Shown here piece by piece: positions 36,567 through 45,491 of a DNA stretch of 64,000 nt. This DNA comes from Azonexus hydrophilus. Its GTDB lineage: Bacteria; Pseudomonadota; Gammaproteobacteria; Burkholderiales; Rhodocyclaceae. Below the pieces are notes generated by a model. That model was not told the origin of the DNA. It ran no database searches and saw only the letters and a program-made list of their open reading frames with translations. A program made the translations under genes and the position numbers. Every line of letters starts with the position of its first letter. The stretch's first letter is position 1. The stretch is from assembly GCF_001956855.1 (NCBI RefSeq), contig NZ_MTHD01000002.1, positions 744,001 through 808,000 of the forward strand, in the 5' to 3' direction.

Positions 36567-37964
36567 ATGACTAACGGGCCAATTTCCGGCAGTTTTCAGC
36601 AGGGCTTGACCGGCTCGCCGAATCCGGCACACCCGGTTCGCGACGACAGCACGATCACCGGCACGGCGCTGGGGAAACTGACGTCAACAAGCGTCAGCCC
36701 GCTCGCGGCGGCGGCGGAAATTCTTTTCCTGCCGCTGATTGCCGTCATTCTCGGGTTCATATTCAACCCGGGCGACCCGTTGTGGATCCAAGCCAGCTTT
36801 CCCTGGAGCTGGTTCGCACCGGTGATCCTGGCGTTGCGCTATGGGCCGCTCGCCGGCCTGGGCGGCGCCGGCCTCCTGCTTGTTGCCTGGTTGCTGGCCA
36901 ATATCGGCCACTATGACACTTTCCCGAAGCTGTATTTTCTTGGCGGCCTGATTCTGGTCATGCTCGTTGGCGAGTTTTCCAGTCTCTGGCTGGCGCGGAC
37001 CCGGCGCGCCGAAACTGTGCAGATCTATCTCGACCAGCGCCTCGAACACCTGACCCGCCAGTACTACCTGTTGCGCCTTTCGCACGACCGTCTGGAACAG
37101 GATCTGATCAGCCGGCCGATGTCGATGCGCGATGCCTTGCTGACCTTGCGCGGTCTCGGCGAAAACCCTGACGGGGCGCATGGTGGCGATACGCTGCTGC
37201 GCCTGCTGGCGCAGTATTGTCAGCTTGAAAGTGCCAGCCTGCATCAGGTCATTGATGGCGAGGTGCAGGACCGGCCGCTGGCGACGATCGGCACCACGAC
37301 GCCGCTCGCTGACGGCGACCCGATGATTGCACAGGCACTGGCCAGTTTGGCGCTCTGCCATATTTCCCAGGTCCAGGCGGAACAGCAGGAGCGTACCCGC
37401 TACCTGATCGTGGCGCCGCTGATCAACCTGAACGGCGATGTTTACGGTCTGCTGACGGTCGAGGACCTGCCGTTTTTTTCGTTGCAGGACGAAACCCTGC
37501 AGACGATCAACCTGCTGCTCGGTTATTACACCGATGGTCTCGCGGTGCATGCGCTGGCCGCCTCGGTTTGCGAAAAGATCCCGCTGTGCCCGCCCGAGTT
37601 TGCCTTCGAGACACAGCGTTTGTGGCATCTGCGACAGACGACGGGTATCGGCAGCATCATCGTCGCACTCGAATTCCTGCCCCGCGCTATCGATGCCGAC
37701 CTGCCGATGCAGTTGATGCGCATGAAGCGCTCGCTGGACGAACACTGGCTCTGTGCCGGTGCGGGAAAAATGGTGCTGGCAACCCTGATGCCACTTGGCG
37801 ATGTCGCCACTGCCGAGGGTTTCCTGGCCCGACTGGAGGCCTGGGCGCAACAGAAGTCGGAAGGTACGCTGGCGCAGTTGGGCATTTTCCCGCACATCCT
37901 GCCTTTGCATGGCGAACCGCCTTTGACCGTGCTCAAGCGGGTGCAGGAGTTGGCGGATGGCTAG
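36567..37964 (+). CDS. pelD: c-di-GMP-binding inner-membrane receptor PelD
   Basis: About 465 residues from the ATG at 36567; an earlier GTG at 36540 overlaps pelC. Four membrane helices lie in the first ~140 residues (LAAAAEILFLPLIAVILGFI onward). They are followed by a coiled segment (RLEHLTRQYYLLRLSHDRLE), a GAF domain (~200-320) and a degenerate GGDEF domain. The active-site GGDEF is absent but the inhibitory-site RxxD is present as KRSLDEHW (R388-D391), the residues that bind dimeric c-di-GMP in Pseudomonas PelD. PelD therefore activates Pel synthesis post-translationally in the PelDEFG inner-membrane complex. Confidence 0.94.
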   Translation: MTNGPISGSFQQGLTGSPNPAHPVRDDSTITGTALGKLTSTSVSPLAAAAEILFLPLIAVILGFIFNPGDPLWIQASFPWSWFAPVILALRYGPLAGLGGAGLLLVAWLLANIGHYDTFPKLYFLGGLILVMLVGEFSSLWLARTRRAETVQIYLDQRLEHLTRQYYLLRLSHDRLEQDLISRPMSMRDALLTLRGLGENPDGAHGGDTLLRLLAQYCQLESASLHQVIDGEVQDRPLATIGTTTPLADGDPMIAQALASLALCHISQVQAEQQERTRYLIVAPLINLNGDVYGLLTVEDLPFFSLQDETLQTINLLLGYYTDGLAVHALAASVCEKIPLCPPEFAFETQRLWHLRQTTGIGSIIVALEFLPRAIDADLPMQLMRMKRSLDEHWLCAGAGKMVLATLMPLGDVATAEGFLARLEAWAQQKSEGTLAQLGIFPHILPLHGEPPLTVLKRVQELADG

Positions 37965-38958
37965 CCTGAAATTCGGCCTTTATGCGCTGATGCTGGAGAT
38001 CGGCGCCTGGAGCGGTGTGTGGCTGCTCGATGTCGATGCCGATGCGCGACTGGCCTGGTTTCTGGTCGTACATTTGCTGGCCAGCCTGCTGCTCGCGGTG
38101 GCGGCGGCGATGCTGCTCCCGGCTGGTCCACCGCGTCAGCGCCTGCGTTTGCTGGCACTGATGACTGGCTGCTGCTACGGGGTGCCTGTAGCCGGTTTCA
38201 TCGGCATCACCGTCGGCGTGCTGTTGCTGCGTGTCTACCGTGCGAAACCGGCGCGTCCAGCCTTCGATTCGCTGCAGTTGCCGGCCTTCGATCCGCACCA
38301 GCGTCAGCAGTCCGGTTTCAGACAGGCGGGCCTGCGCTCCTTTCTGGGTAACACTGCTGCCCCGATCAATGCCCGCATCGGTGCGATGACTGCCTTGCAG
38401 TATGTATCCGGTCGCGTATCGACGCCGTTGTTGCGGGATGTCCTCAGCGATCCGAGCGAGGATATCCGACTGCTTGCCTACGGCATGCTGGACAATCAGG
38501 AAAAACGCATCAACCGCGCCATCGACGAGGAGTTGAAGGCGCTTGCCAATCCGGCGCACGGCGAGCGGGGGCGGCTGGAAATAACCCAGCGATTGTCCGA
38601 CCTTTACTGGGAGCTGGTTTATCAGGAGCTGGCGCAGGGTGACCTGCGCGATTACGCCATCGCCGAATCCCGCCGCTATTGCGAGATCGTGCTCGCCAGC
38701 GATCCCGACAACGCGCCGCTGCGCCTGCGCCAGGGTCGCCTGCGCCACGAGGCCGGTGACATCGAGGGCGCCGGGATTGCCTACCAGCAGGCCATCGAGC
38801 TTGGACTTCCGGCCACACGCGTGCTGCCCTACCAGGCCGAACTCAGCTTCGAACGCCGCGATTTCCCTGCCACTGCCCGACTGATGAACGAGCTCGCCAA
38901 CTGGGCATCGCTACCGCGACTGCGCCCGGTCATTGACTACTGGACCTACAACCGATGA
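37957..38958 (+). CDS. pelE: Pel inner-membrane TPR protein PelE
   Basis: A 333-residue protein with three hydrophobic segments in the first ~95 residues and a soluble C-terminal helical part containing TPR-like repeats (~200-333, for example CEIVLASDPDNAPLRLRQGR). PelE bridges PelD, PelF and PelG in the synthase complex. Length matches Pseudomonas PelE (~329). It overlaps pelD by eight bases and pelF by four. Confidence 0.92.
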   Translation: MASLKFGLYALMLEIGAWSGVWLLDVDADARLAWFLVVHLLASLLLAVAAAMLLPAGPPRQRLRLLALMTGCCYGVPVAGFIGITVGVLLLRVYRAKPARPAFDSLQLPAFDPHQRQQSGFRQAGLRSFLGNTAAPINARIGAMTALQYVSGRVSTPLLRDVLSDPSEDIRLLAYGMLDNQEKRINRAIDEELKALANPAHGERGRLEITQRLSDLYWELVYQELAQGDLRDYAIAESRRYCEIVLASDPDNAPLRLRQGRLRHEAGDIEGAGIAYQQAIELGLPATRVLPYQAELSFERRDFPATARLMNELANWASLPRLRPVIDYWTYNR

Positions 38959-40487
38959 GTTTCCCGACTGCCGCCCAGGCCGATATCGCATTGCTGCTGG
39001 AGGGAACATTCCCGTACGTCAGCGGCGGCGTTTCAAGCTGGGTCAACCAGATCATCCGTGCCTATCCGGAATACACGTTCGCCATCGTCTTCCTCGGTAG
39101 CCGGCGCGAGGACTACACGGCGATGAAATACGAGCTGCCTGCCAATGTGGTCCATTTTGAGGAGTATTTCCTCTACGACAACTTCGGCCCGGGTTTCGAA
39201 CCAACGGCACGCGCCGGCAACCGCGAGGCTTTCGCGCTGACTGCCGCCATGCATGAGCAGTTGATGCACGGCAGTGCCGATGGCGAGGCGCTCGCCTCTT
39301 TCCGCCAGATCGCCCGCGAGATGCTGCCCGGCGGCAGCCTGACGCTTGACGATTTCCTGCATAGCGAAGCTGCCTGGGAAATCATCTGCGACCACTATCG
39401 ACGCTTCTGTTCGGACCCATCCTTCGTCGATTATTTCTGGACCGTGCGCATCATGCATCAGCCGTTGTGGACGCTGGCGCACGTTGCCAAGCACCTGATT
39501 CCGGTACGCGCGCTGCATTCGGTATCGACCGGTTATGCGGGCTTCCTCGGTGCCTTGCTGCATCAATCCCGCAATCTGCCGCTGGTGCTGTCGGAACACG
39601 GCATCTATACGAAGGAACGCAAGATCGATCTGTTCAAGAGCGAGTGGATCCGGGACAACCGCAACGTCTTCCAGCGTGACCCGACCGAACTTTCCTACTT
39701 CCGCAGAATGTGGATCGCCTTCTTCGAATGGCTTGGCCGCTTTTGCTACGATGCCGCCGATCCGATCATCGCCTTGTACGAGGCCAACCGCCTGCGCCAG
39801 ATCGCCGATGGTGCACCGGCCGAACGTACCTGCAACATCCCGAACGGCATCAGCCTGGCCCGCTTCGCGCCGCTGCGTGAACTCCGCCCGGCGTCAACGC
39901 CGCCGGTGTTGTGCCTGATCGGCCGAGTGGTGCCGATCAAGGATATCAAGACCTTCATCCGGGCCATGCGCCGGGTGGTCAACCGCATGCCGGAAGCCGA
40001 GGGCTGGATTGCCGGCCCCGAGGACGAGGACCCGGCCTACGCCCAGGAATGCCATGATCTCGTCCGCAGTCTGGGCCTGGAAAACCATGTCCGTTTTCTC
40101 GGTTTCCAGAAGGTGGATGAGCTGATGCCGAAAATCGGCCTCATCATCTTGTCGTCGATCAGCGAGGCACTGCCGCTGGTGATCCTGGAAGGCTACGCCG
40201 CCGGCGTGCCTACGGTATCGACCGATGTCGGTTCGTGTCGCCAGTTGATCGAGGGGCTTGACGATGAGGACCGGGCGCTGGGCGTCTCCGGCGGAGTCGT
40301 CAAGATCGCCGATCCGCAGGAGCTGGCCGATGCAGCCCTTGCCCTGCTCGGCGATCCGGTGGCCTGGCAGGCTGCCAGCGAGGCCGGGGTGCGCCGGGTC
40401 GAGCGTTATTACAATGACGACTTGATGTTCGGCCGCTATCGCGAGGTCTACGAGCAGGCGCTGAGTGCTTCCGGAGCCTGTCGCTGA
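38955..40487 (+). CDS. pelF: Pel synthase glycosyltransferase PelF (GT4)
   Basis: A 510-residue cytosolic GT-B enzyme of family GT4. N-terminal features are LLLEGTFPYVSGGVSSWVNQ and LSEHGIYTKERKIDLFK. The C-terminal nucleotide-binding part shows PVLCLIGRVVPIKDIKTFI and the E-x7-E motif in ISEALPLVILEGYAAG. PelF uses UDP-GalNAc/UDP-GlcNAc-type donors to polymerise Pel, which PelG exports. The family length is ~507. It overlaps pelE by four bases and pelG by one. Confidence 0.95.
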   Translation: MSFPTAAQADIALLLEGTFPYVSGGVSSWVNQIIRAYPEYTFAIVFLGSRREDYTAMKYELPANVVHFEEYFLYDNFGPGFEPTARAGNREAFALTAAMHEQLMHGSADGEALASFRQIAREMLPGGSLTLDDFLHSEAAWEIICDHYRRFCSDPSFVDYFWTVRIMHQPLWTLAHVAKHLIPVRALHSVSTGYAGFLGALLHQSRNLPLVLSEHGIYTKERKIDLFKSEWIRDNRNVFQRDPTELSYFRRMWIAFFEWLGRFCYDAADPIIALYEANRLRQIADGAPAERTCNIPNGISLARFAPLRELRPASTPPVLCLIGRVVPIKDIKTFIRAMRRVVNRMPEAEGWIAGPEDEDPAYAQECHDLVRSLGLENHVRFLGFQKVDELMPKIGLIILSSISEALPLVILEGYAAGVPTVSTDVGSCRQLIEGLDDEDRALGVSGGVVKIADPQELADAALALLGDPVAWQAASEAGVRRVERYYNDDLMFGRYREVYEQALSASGACR

Positions 40488-41860
40488 TGGCTGGTATCGG
40501 ATTCGAACTGCGCCGCCTGTTGCGCAAGAACACGCTGGTCGGTCTTGTCGAGGCCTACGCCTACGCTGGGATCATCGGCTCCGGCCCGTGGGTGTTTTCC
40601 ATCATCGGTATTCTGCTGATCGGCTTGTTCAGCGCCAGCGTCGTCGTTCCAAGCTACCTCGTCACGCAGTTCCAGACTTCGGTCACCTATCTCGTCGCCA
40701 GCAGCCTGATCCTCACCGGTCTGGTCCAGCTGGCTTTCACCCGCTTCGTCTCCGATCGGCTGTTCGAGAAGAAGAAAGATGCCATCCTGCCCAATCTGCA
40801 TGGTTTGCTGCTGATTGTCGTCGCTGCCGCCTGCCTGATCGGCACGCTGTGCCTGTTCGTGTTGCTGCCCGGCCTCGGCCTGATCTACCGGTTGCTGATG
40901 CTGGCCGGCTTTGTCCTGATGTGCGGGGTCTGGGTATTGACCATCCTGCTTTCAGGCATGAAGCGCTACAAGGCAATCGTTGCGCTGTTCGGCATCTCTT
41001 ACGCGCTGATCGTACTCAGCGCCTTGTGGCTGCGCCCCTTTGGCCTGGAGGGCCTGCTCGGCGGTTTCGTTTTTGGCAACTTCGTTCTTCTCGCCGGCAT
41101 GTGGGTTATGACCGTGCGCGAATTCAGCCTGGAACATCACCTGGTCAGCTTCGATTTCGCTGACCGGAAGCTGCTTTATCCGAGCCTGATCGCCATCGGC
41201 TTCCTGTACAACCTGGGTATCTGGATCGACAAGTTCATGTTCTGGTACTTCCCGGCTACGTCAGACCCGATCATCGGCCATCTGCGCGCTTCGCTGATTT
41301 ACGACTTGCCGGTTTTCCTCTCTTATCTGTCGATCATCCCGGGCATGGCGGTTTTCCTGGTCCGCATCGAAACGGATTTCGTCGAGTATTACGACAAGTT
41401 CTACGACGCGGTCCGCGATGGCGGCTCGCTCGAATACATCGAAAGCATGCGTGATGAAATGGTCTATTCGATCCAGCAGGGGCTTGGCGAGATTGCCAAG
41501 ATCCAGACGCTGGCCGTGCTCATGACCTTCGTCGCTGGCCCGGCGCTGCTGCGCACGCTGGATATTTCAGAGCTTTACCTGCCGCTACTGTACGTGCAGG
41601 TCATCGGTGCCGGCCTGCAGGTCGGCCTGATGGCCATCCTCAACGTCTTTTTCTACCTCGACCAGCGCCGTATCGTGCTTTTCCTGTGTATCGAGTTCGT
41701 CGTGCTGAACGTCGTCCTCACCGCCTTCACACTCGCCTTCGGCGCCGCACTGTATGGCTACGGCTTCACCTTGTCGGTGCTGATCACCTTGTGCACCGGC
41801 CTGGTCATGCTGACCCGCCAACTCAACCGCTTGGAGTACGAGACGTTCATGCTGCAGTGA
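40487..41860 (+). CDS. pelG: Pel inner-membrane transporter PelG
   Basis: A 457-residue polytopic membrane protein with about 12 hydrophobic segments, starting MAGIGFELRRLLRKN as in other PelG proteins. It belongs to the MOP-like exporter group and moves Pel across the inner membrane together with PelF. The length matches Pseudomonas PelG (456). The start overlaps the pelF stop by one base. A strong hairpin terminator follows 13 bases after its stop, closing the operon. Confidence 0.95.
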   Translation: MAGIGFELRRLLRKNTLVGLVEAYAYAGIIGSGPWVFSIIGILLIGLFSASVVVPSYLVTQFQTSVTYLVASSLILTGLVQLAFTRFVSDRLFEKKKDAILPNLHGLLLIVVAAACLIGTLCLFVLLPGLGLIYRLLMLAGFVLMCGVWVLTILLSGMKRYKAIVALFGISYALIVLSALWLRPFGLEGLLGGFVFGNFVLLAGMWVMTVREFSLEHHLVSFDFADRKLLYPSLIAIGFLYNLGIWIDKFMFWYFPATSDPIIGHLRASLIYDLPVFLSYLSIIPGMAVFLVRIETDFVEYYDKFYDAVRDGGSLEYIESMRDEMVYSIQQGLGEIAKIQTLAVLMTFVAGPALLRTLDISELYLPLLYVQVIGAGLQVGLMAILNVFFYLDQRRIVLFLCIEFVVLNVVLTAFTLAFGAALYGYGFTLSVLITLCTGLVMLTRQLNRLEYETFMLQ

Positions 41861-41873
41861 GTGCAGGAACGGA

Positions 41874-41907
41874 AAAGCCCACGTAACCGTGAGATTACGT
41901 GGGCTTT
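41874..41907. terminator. Bidirectional terminator between pelG and tRNA-His
   Basis: A perfect 13-bp stem (41874-41886 with 41895-41907, core GCCCACGTAA/TTACGTGGGC) encloses an 8-base loop. T runs occur in both directions, so it can end the pel operon (+) and tRNA-His (-). Confidence 0.88.
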
Positions 41908-41913
41908 GAATTC

Positions 41914-41990
41914 TGGGGCGACTGATGGGGCTCGAACCCACGACAACCGGAATCACAATCCGGGACTCTACCAACTGAGCTACAGCCGCC
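41914..41990 (-). tRNA. tRNA-His (anticodon GTG)
   Basis: The minus strand folds into a full cloverleaf. The acceptor is GCGGCTG with CAGTCGC; the D-arm is GCTCAGTTGGTAGAGT. The anticodon loop TTGTGAT reads histidine, and TTCGAGC is the T-loop. The discriminator C is followed by encoded CCA (41914-41916), and the extra 5' G-1 typical of tRNA-His is at 41990. Confidence 0.96.
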
Positions 41991-42153
41991 GCTGCAGGAA
42001 GGCGCGCATTGTAAGTCCTTCTGCGGCGAGTGTCTACAGGCTTTCCAATTTTTTTGGATGCGCCGTTACGGTGCATGCTGCCAATCCGTAGTGGCCCCGG
42101 CGTGATATTATTGCCAGCTTTATTTTTCGGCGCCTTAAGCACAAGGAATTTTC

Positions 42154-43458
42154 ATGGAAGCAACTACCGTACAAGCCAACGAACTCGAACGTCGCATTGA
42201 TCTCTCCATCGCCATTGCCGATGTCGAGAAGGAAATGGAACCGCGCATCCGTCGCATGGGTCGCAACATGAAGGTTCCGGGTTTCCGTCCGGGCAAGGTG
42301 CCCTACGCCATGGTCAAGCAGCAGTACGGCGACCAGGCGCGTCACGAAGTTCTGTCGGAGCAGCTGGACCGTGCTTTCGGCGAGGCCGTGACTGCCCAGA
42401 AGATGAATGTTGCCGGTTACCCGCGCCTTGAGGCGAAGGAAACCGAGAGCACCACGCACATGGAATTCACCGCTGTGTTCGAGGTGTATCCGGAATTTGT
42501 GCCGGGCGACCTGTCGACCGCAGAAATCGAGCGTCCGACGCTGGAAGTTGGCGCCGCCGAAATCGAGAAGACCCTGGACATCCTGCGCAAGCAACGTGTC
42601 CGTTACGACAATGCCGACCGTGGCGCCGAGAAGGAAGACCGCGTGGTCATCGACTTCACCGGCAAGAAGGATGGCGTTGCCTTCGCCGGTGGCTCGGCTG
42701 TCGATTACCCGTTCGTTCTCGGCCAGGGCATGATGCTGCCGGATTTCGAAAAGGCGGTTGAGGGTGCCAAGGCTGGCGAGTCGAAGACTTTCGACCTGAC
42801 CTTCCCTGAGGATTACCACGCCAAGGATCTGGCTGGCCAGACCGTGCAGTTCGAGATTGCCGTCAAGCAGGTTCAGGCGCCGCGTCTGCCGGATGTCGAT
42901 GCCGATTTCGCCAAGATGATGGGCGTGACCGATGGCGACGTGGAAAAGATGCGCGCCGAGATCGAAGCCAATCTGCGTCGCGAAGTGAAGCGCCGCATCG
43001 AGGCCAAGCTGAAGGACCAGGTCATGGAAGCCCTGCTCAAGGCCAACCCGATTTCCGTGCCGGCCGCGCTGGTCGATATGGAAATTCAGCGCCTGATGCA
43101 ATCTGCCCGCAAGGACATGGAACAGCGTGGCATGAAGGTCAACGACATGCCGCTGCAGCCGGAATGGTTTGCCGACCAGGCAAAGCGCCGCGTCACGCTT
43201 GGCCTGATCCTTGCTGAAGTGGTGAAGACGGAGAAGCTTCAGGCTTCGCCGGAGCAGGTTCGGACGATGGTGGAAGACATGGCCGCCAGCTACGAACAGC
43301 CGGAAGAAGTCGTCCGTTGGTACTACGCCCAACCGCAGCGCCTGAGCGATGTCGAGGGTGTGGCTATCGAGAACAACGTGGTCGAATGGGTTCTTGGCAA
43401 GGCCAAGGTCACCGAAAAGGCTGCCGTGTTTGATGAATTGATGAACCAGCAGCAGTAA
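42154..43458 (+). CDS. tig: Trigger factor (ribosome-associated chaperone)
   Basis: A 434-residue protein of the usual length. The N-terminal ribosome-binding signature is GFRPGKVPYAMVKQQYG (around residues 44-60). The FKBP-like PPIase domain lies near residues 160-245 (EDRVVIDFTGKKDGVAFAGG onward), followed by the helical chaperone C-terminus. It binds nascent chains at the ribosome exit tunnel through L23. It heads the tig-clpP-clpX-lon block, 56 bases before clpP, and an AAGGAATTTTC ribosome site lies in front of its ATG. Confidence 0.97.
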   Translation: MEATTVQANELERRIDLSIAIADVEKEMEPRIRRMGRNMKVPGFRPGKVPYAMVKQQYGDQARHEVLSEQLDRAFGEAVTAQKMNVAGYPRLEAKETESTTHMEFTAVFEVYPEFVPGDLSTAEIERPTLEVGAAEIEKTLDILRKQRVRYDNADRGAEKEDRVVIDFTGKKDGVAFAGGSAVDYPFVLGQGMMLPDFEKAVEGAKAGESKTFDLTFPEDYHAKDLAGQTVQFEIAVKQVQAPRLPDVDADFAKMMGVTDGDVEKMRAEIEANLRREVKRRIEAKLKDQVMEALLKANPISVPAALVDMEIQRLMQSARKDMEQRGMKVNDMPLQPEWFADQAKRRVTLGLILAEVVKTEKLQASPEQVRTMVEDMAASYEQPEEVVRWYYAQPQRLSDVEGVAIENNVVEWVLGKAKVTEKAAVFDELMNQQQ

Positions 43459-43514
43459 GCTGTTTCTCGTCAGAAATACGACAACCGTCTTAAATGCAAC
43501 AAACAAGGGCCAAC

Positions 43515-44144
43515 ATGATTATCGACAACGCAAGCAACTGGGATCCGCAGGCTTTGGGCCTGGTCCCGATGGTGGTTGAGCAGAGCGGACGCGGAGAACG
43601 TGCGTACGACATCTATTCGCGCCTGCTGAAGGAGCGGGTGATCTTTCTTGTTGGCCCGGTCAACGACGCCAGCGCCAACCTGGTCGTTGCCCAGATGCTG
43701 TTCCTTGAAGCGGAAAACCCGGACAAGGACATCTCTTTCTACATCAACTCGCCGGGCGGTTCGGTGACGGCAGGGCTGTCGATCTACGACACCATGCAGT
43801 TCATCAAGCCCAACGTGTCGACGTTGTGCATCGGCCAGGCGGCCTCGATGGGTGCCTTCCTTTTGTGCGCAGGCACCAAAGGCAAGCGTTTCGCGCTGCC
43901 GAATTCGCGCGTAATGATCCATCAGCCGCTGGGCGGTTTCCAGGGCCAGGCTTCGGATTTCGCGATCCATGCCCGGGAAATCCTGTCCATCAAGGACAAG
44001 CTGAACCGCATCATGGCCGAACATACCGGCCAGCCGCTGGAGCGTATCGAGAAAGATACGGACCGCGACAATTTCCTGTCCTCGACCGAGGCTGTGGAAT
44101 ATGGTTTGATTGACCAGGTGCTGACCCGCCGCGAAGCGGCTTGA
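43515..44144 (+). CDS. clpP: ATP-dependent Clp protease proteolytic subunit
   Basis: The product is 209 residues from the ATG at 43515, chosen because AAGGG lies at the right distance upstream; the in-frame ATG at 43494 has none. Catalytic Ser111 is in GQAASMGAF and His136 in MIHQPLGG, matching E. coli precursor numbering. The precursor N-terminus is removed by self-processing. Fourteen subunits form the chamber fed by ClpX or ClpA. The gene lies 14 bases upstream of clpX. Confidence 0.98.
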   Translation: MIIDNASNWDPQALGLVPMVVEQSGRGERAYDIYSRLLKERVIFLVGPVNDASANLVVAQMLFLEAENPDKDISFYINSPGGSVTAGLSIYDTMQFIKPNVSTLCIGQAASMGAFLLCAGTKGKRFALPNSRVMIHQPLGGFQGQASDFAIHAREILSIKDKLNRIMAEHTGQPLERIEKDTDRDNFLSSTEAVEYGLIDQVLTRREAA

Positions 44145-44158
44145 TCAAGGAGAACGGG

Positions 44159-45421
44159 ATGTCGAAGGACGGCCAGGAAAAACTGCTTTATTGCTCCTTT
44201 TGCGGCAAGAGCCAGCATGAAGTCAAGAAACTGATTGCCGGTCCGTCGGTTTTCATCTGCGACGAGTGCATCGCCCTGTGCAATGACATCGTCCATGACG
44301 AACTCCCGGAAGAGTCGGCCAAGGCGGGTCGCTCCGACCTGCCGACGCCGCGCGAGATCAGCTCGATCCTCGACCAGTACGTGATCGGCCAGGAAGTTGC
44401 CAAGCGCATCCTCGCCGTGGCCGTCTACAACCATTACAAGCGACTGCGCCACACCGCCAAGAATGCCGGCGAGGTGGAACTATCGAAGAGCAACATCCTG
44501 CTGATCGGCCCGACCGGTTCCGGCAAGACCCTGCTCGCCCAGACGCTCGCCCGCATGCTGAACGTGCCGTTCGTGATGGCCGATGCCACCACGCTGACGG
44601 AAGCCGGCTATGTCGGCGAGGACGTCGAGAACATCATCCAGAAGTTGCTGCAGAAGTGCGACTACGATGTCGAGAAGGCCCAGCAGGGCATCGTCTACAT
44701 CGATGAAATCGACAAGATTTCGCGCAAGTCGGACAACCCGTCGATCACCCGCGACGTTTCGGGTGAAGGCGTGCAGCAGGCGCTGCTCAAGCTGATCGAA
44801 GGCACCACGGCTTCGATTCCGCCGCAGGGCGGGCGCAAGCATCCGAACCAGGATTTCGTCCAGGTCGATACCACCAACATCCTGTTCATCTGCGGCGGCG
44901 CTTTCGCCGGCCTGGAAAAGGTCATCCGCAACCGCTCCGAGCGCGGCGGCATCGGCTTCGGTGCCGAGGTCAAGAGCAAGGACGACGGCAAGGAAGTCGG
45001 CAAGATCCTGCTCGACGTCGAACCAGAAGACCTGATCAAGTTCGGTCTGATTCCGGAACTGATCGGCCGTCTGCCCGTCGTGGCGACGCTGCAGGAGCTG
45101 GAGGCGGATGCCCTCGTCCAGATCCTGACTGAACCGAAGAACGCACTGGTGAAGCAGTACCAGAAGCTGTTCGACATGGAAGAAGTGGAACTGGAGATCC
45201 GTCCGGGCGCCCTCGCCGCCATCGCCAAGAAGGCGCTGGAGCGCAAGACGGGTGCGCGCGGCCTGCGTTCGATCATGGAACACGCCCTGCTCGACGTAAT
45301 GTACGAACTCCCGGGCATGGAGAATGTCGAAAAGGTCGTGATCGACGAGAACATGATTACCGGCGACACCCCGCCGTTGCTGATCTACGCCGACCAGCCC
45401 AAGGTCTCCGGCTCGAACTGA
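44159..45421 (+). CDS. clpX: ATP-dependent Clp protease ATP-binding subunit ClpX
   Basis: The product is 420 residues from the ATG at 44159, with AAGGAG upstream. The N-terminal zinc-binding domain is [13 protein letters not shown]...CDEC (four cysteines). The AAA+ ATPase shows Walker A GPTGSGKT, Walker B VYIDEIDK and the sensor/arginine regions. The pore and IGF-loop regions are within the conserved central part. ClpX unfolds tagged substrates and threads them into ClpP in the cytoplasm. It is co-transcribed with clpP. Confidence 0.98.
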   Translation: MSKDGQEKLLYCSFCGKSQHEVKKLIAGPSVFICDECIALCNDIVHDELPEESAKAGRSDLPTPREISSILDQYVIGQEVAKRILAVAVYNHYKRLRHTAKNAGEVELSKSNILLIGPTGSGKTLLAQTLARMLNVPFVMADATTLTEAGYVGEDVENIIQKLLQKCDYDVEKAQQGIVYIDEIDKISRKSDNPSITRDVSGEGVQQALLKLIEGTTASIPPQGGRKHPNQDFVQVDTTNILFICGGAFAGLEKVIRNRSERGGIGFGAEVKSKDDGKEVGKILLDVEPEDLIKFGLIPELIGRLPVVATLQELEADALVQILTEPKNALVKQYQKLFDMEEVELEIRPGALAAIAKKALERKTGARGLRSIMEHALLDVMYELPGMENVEKVVIDENMITGDTPPLLIYADQPKVSGSN

Positions 45422-45431
45422 GCCGGGGGTT

Positions 45432-45460
45432 CTTGAAATCCGGTTCCCTGCCCTCATTTA
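45432..45460 (+). promoter_or_regulatory. Heat-shock (sigma-32) promoter of lon
   Basis: CTTGAAA (45432-45438), a 13-base spacer and CCTCATTTA (45452-45460) match the sigma-32 consensus CTTGAAA-N13-CCCCATnT closely. It lies 32 bases before the lon ATG, in the clpX-lon gap. Confidence 0.8.
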
Positions 45461-45491
45461 GGGGGCTCATACCTATTTCAAAGGCACACTG

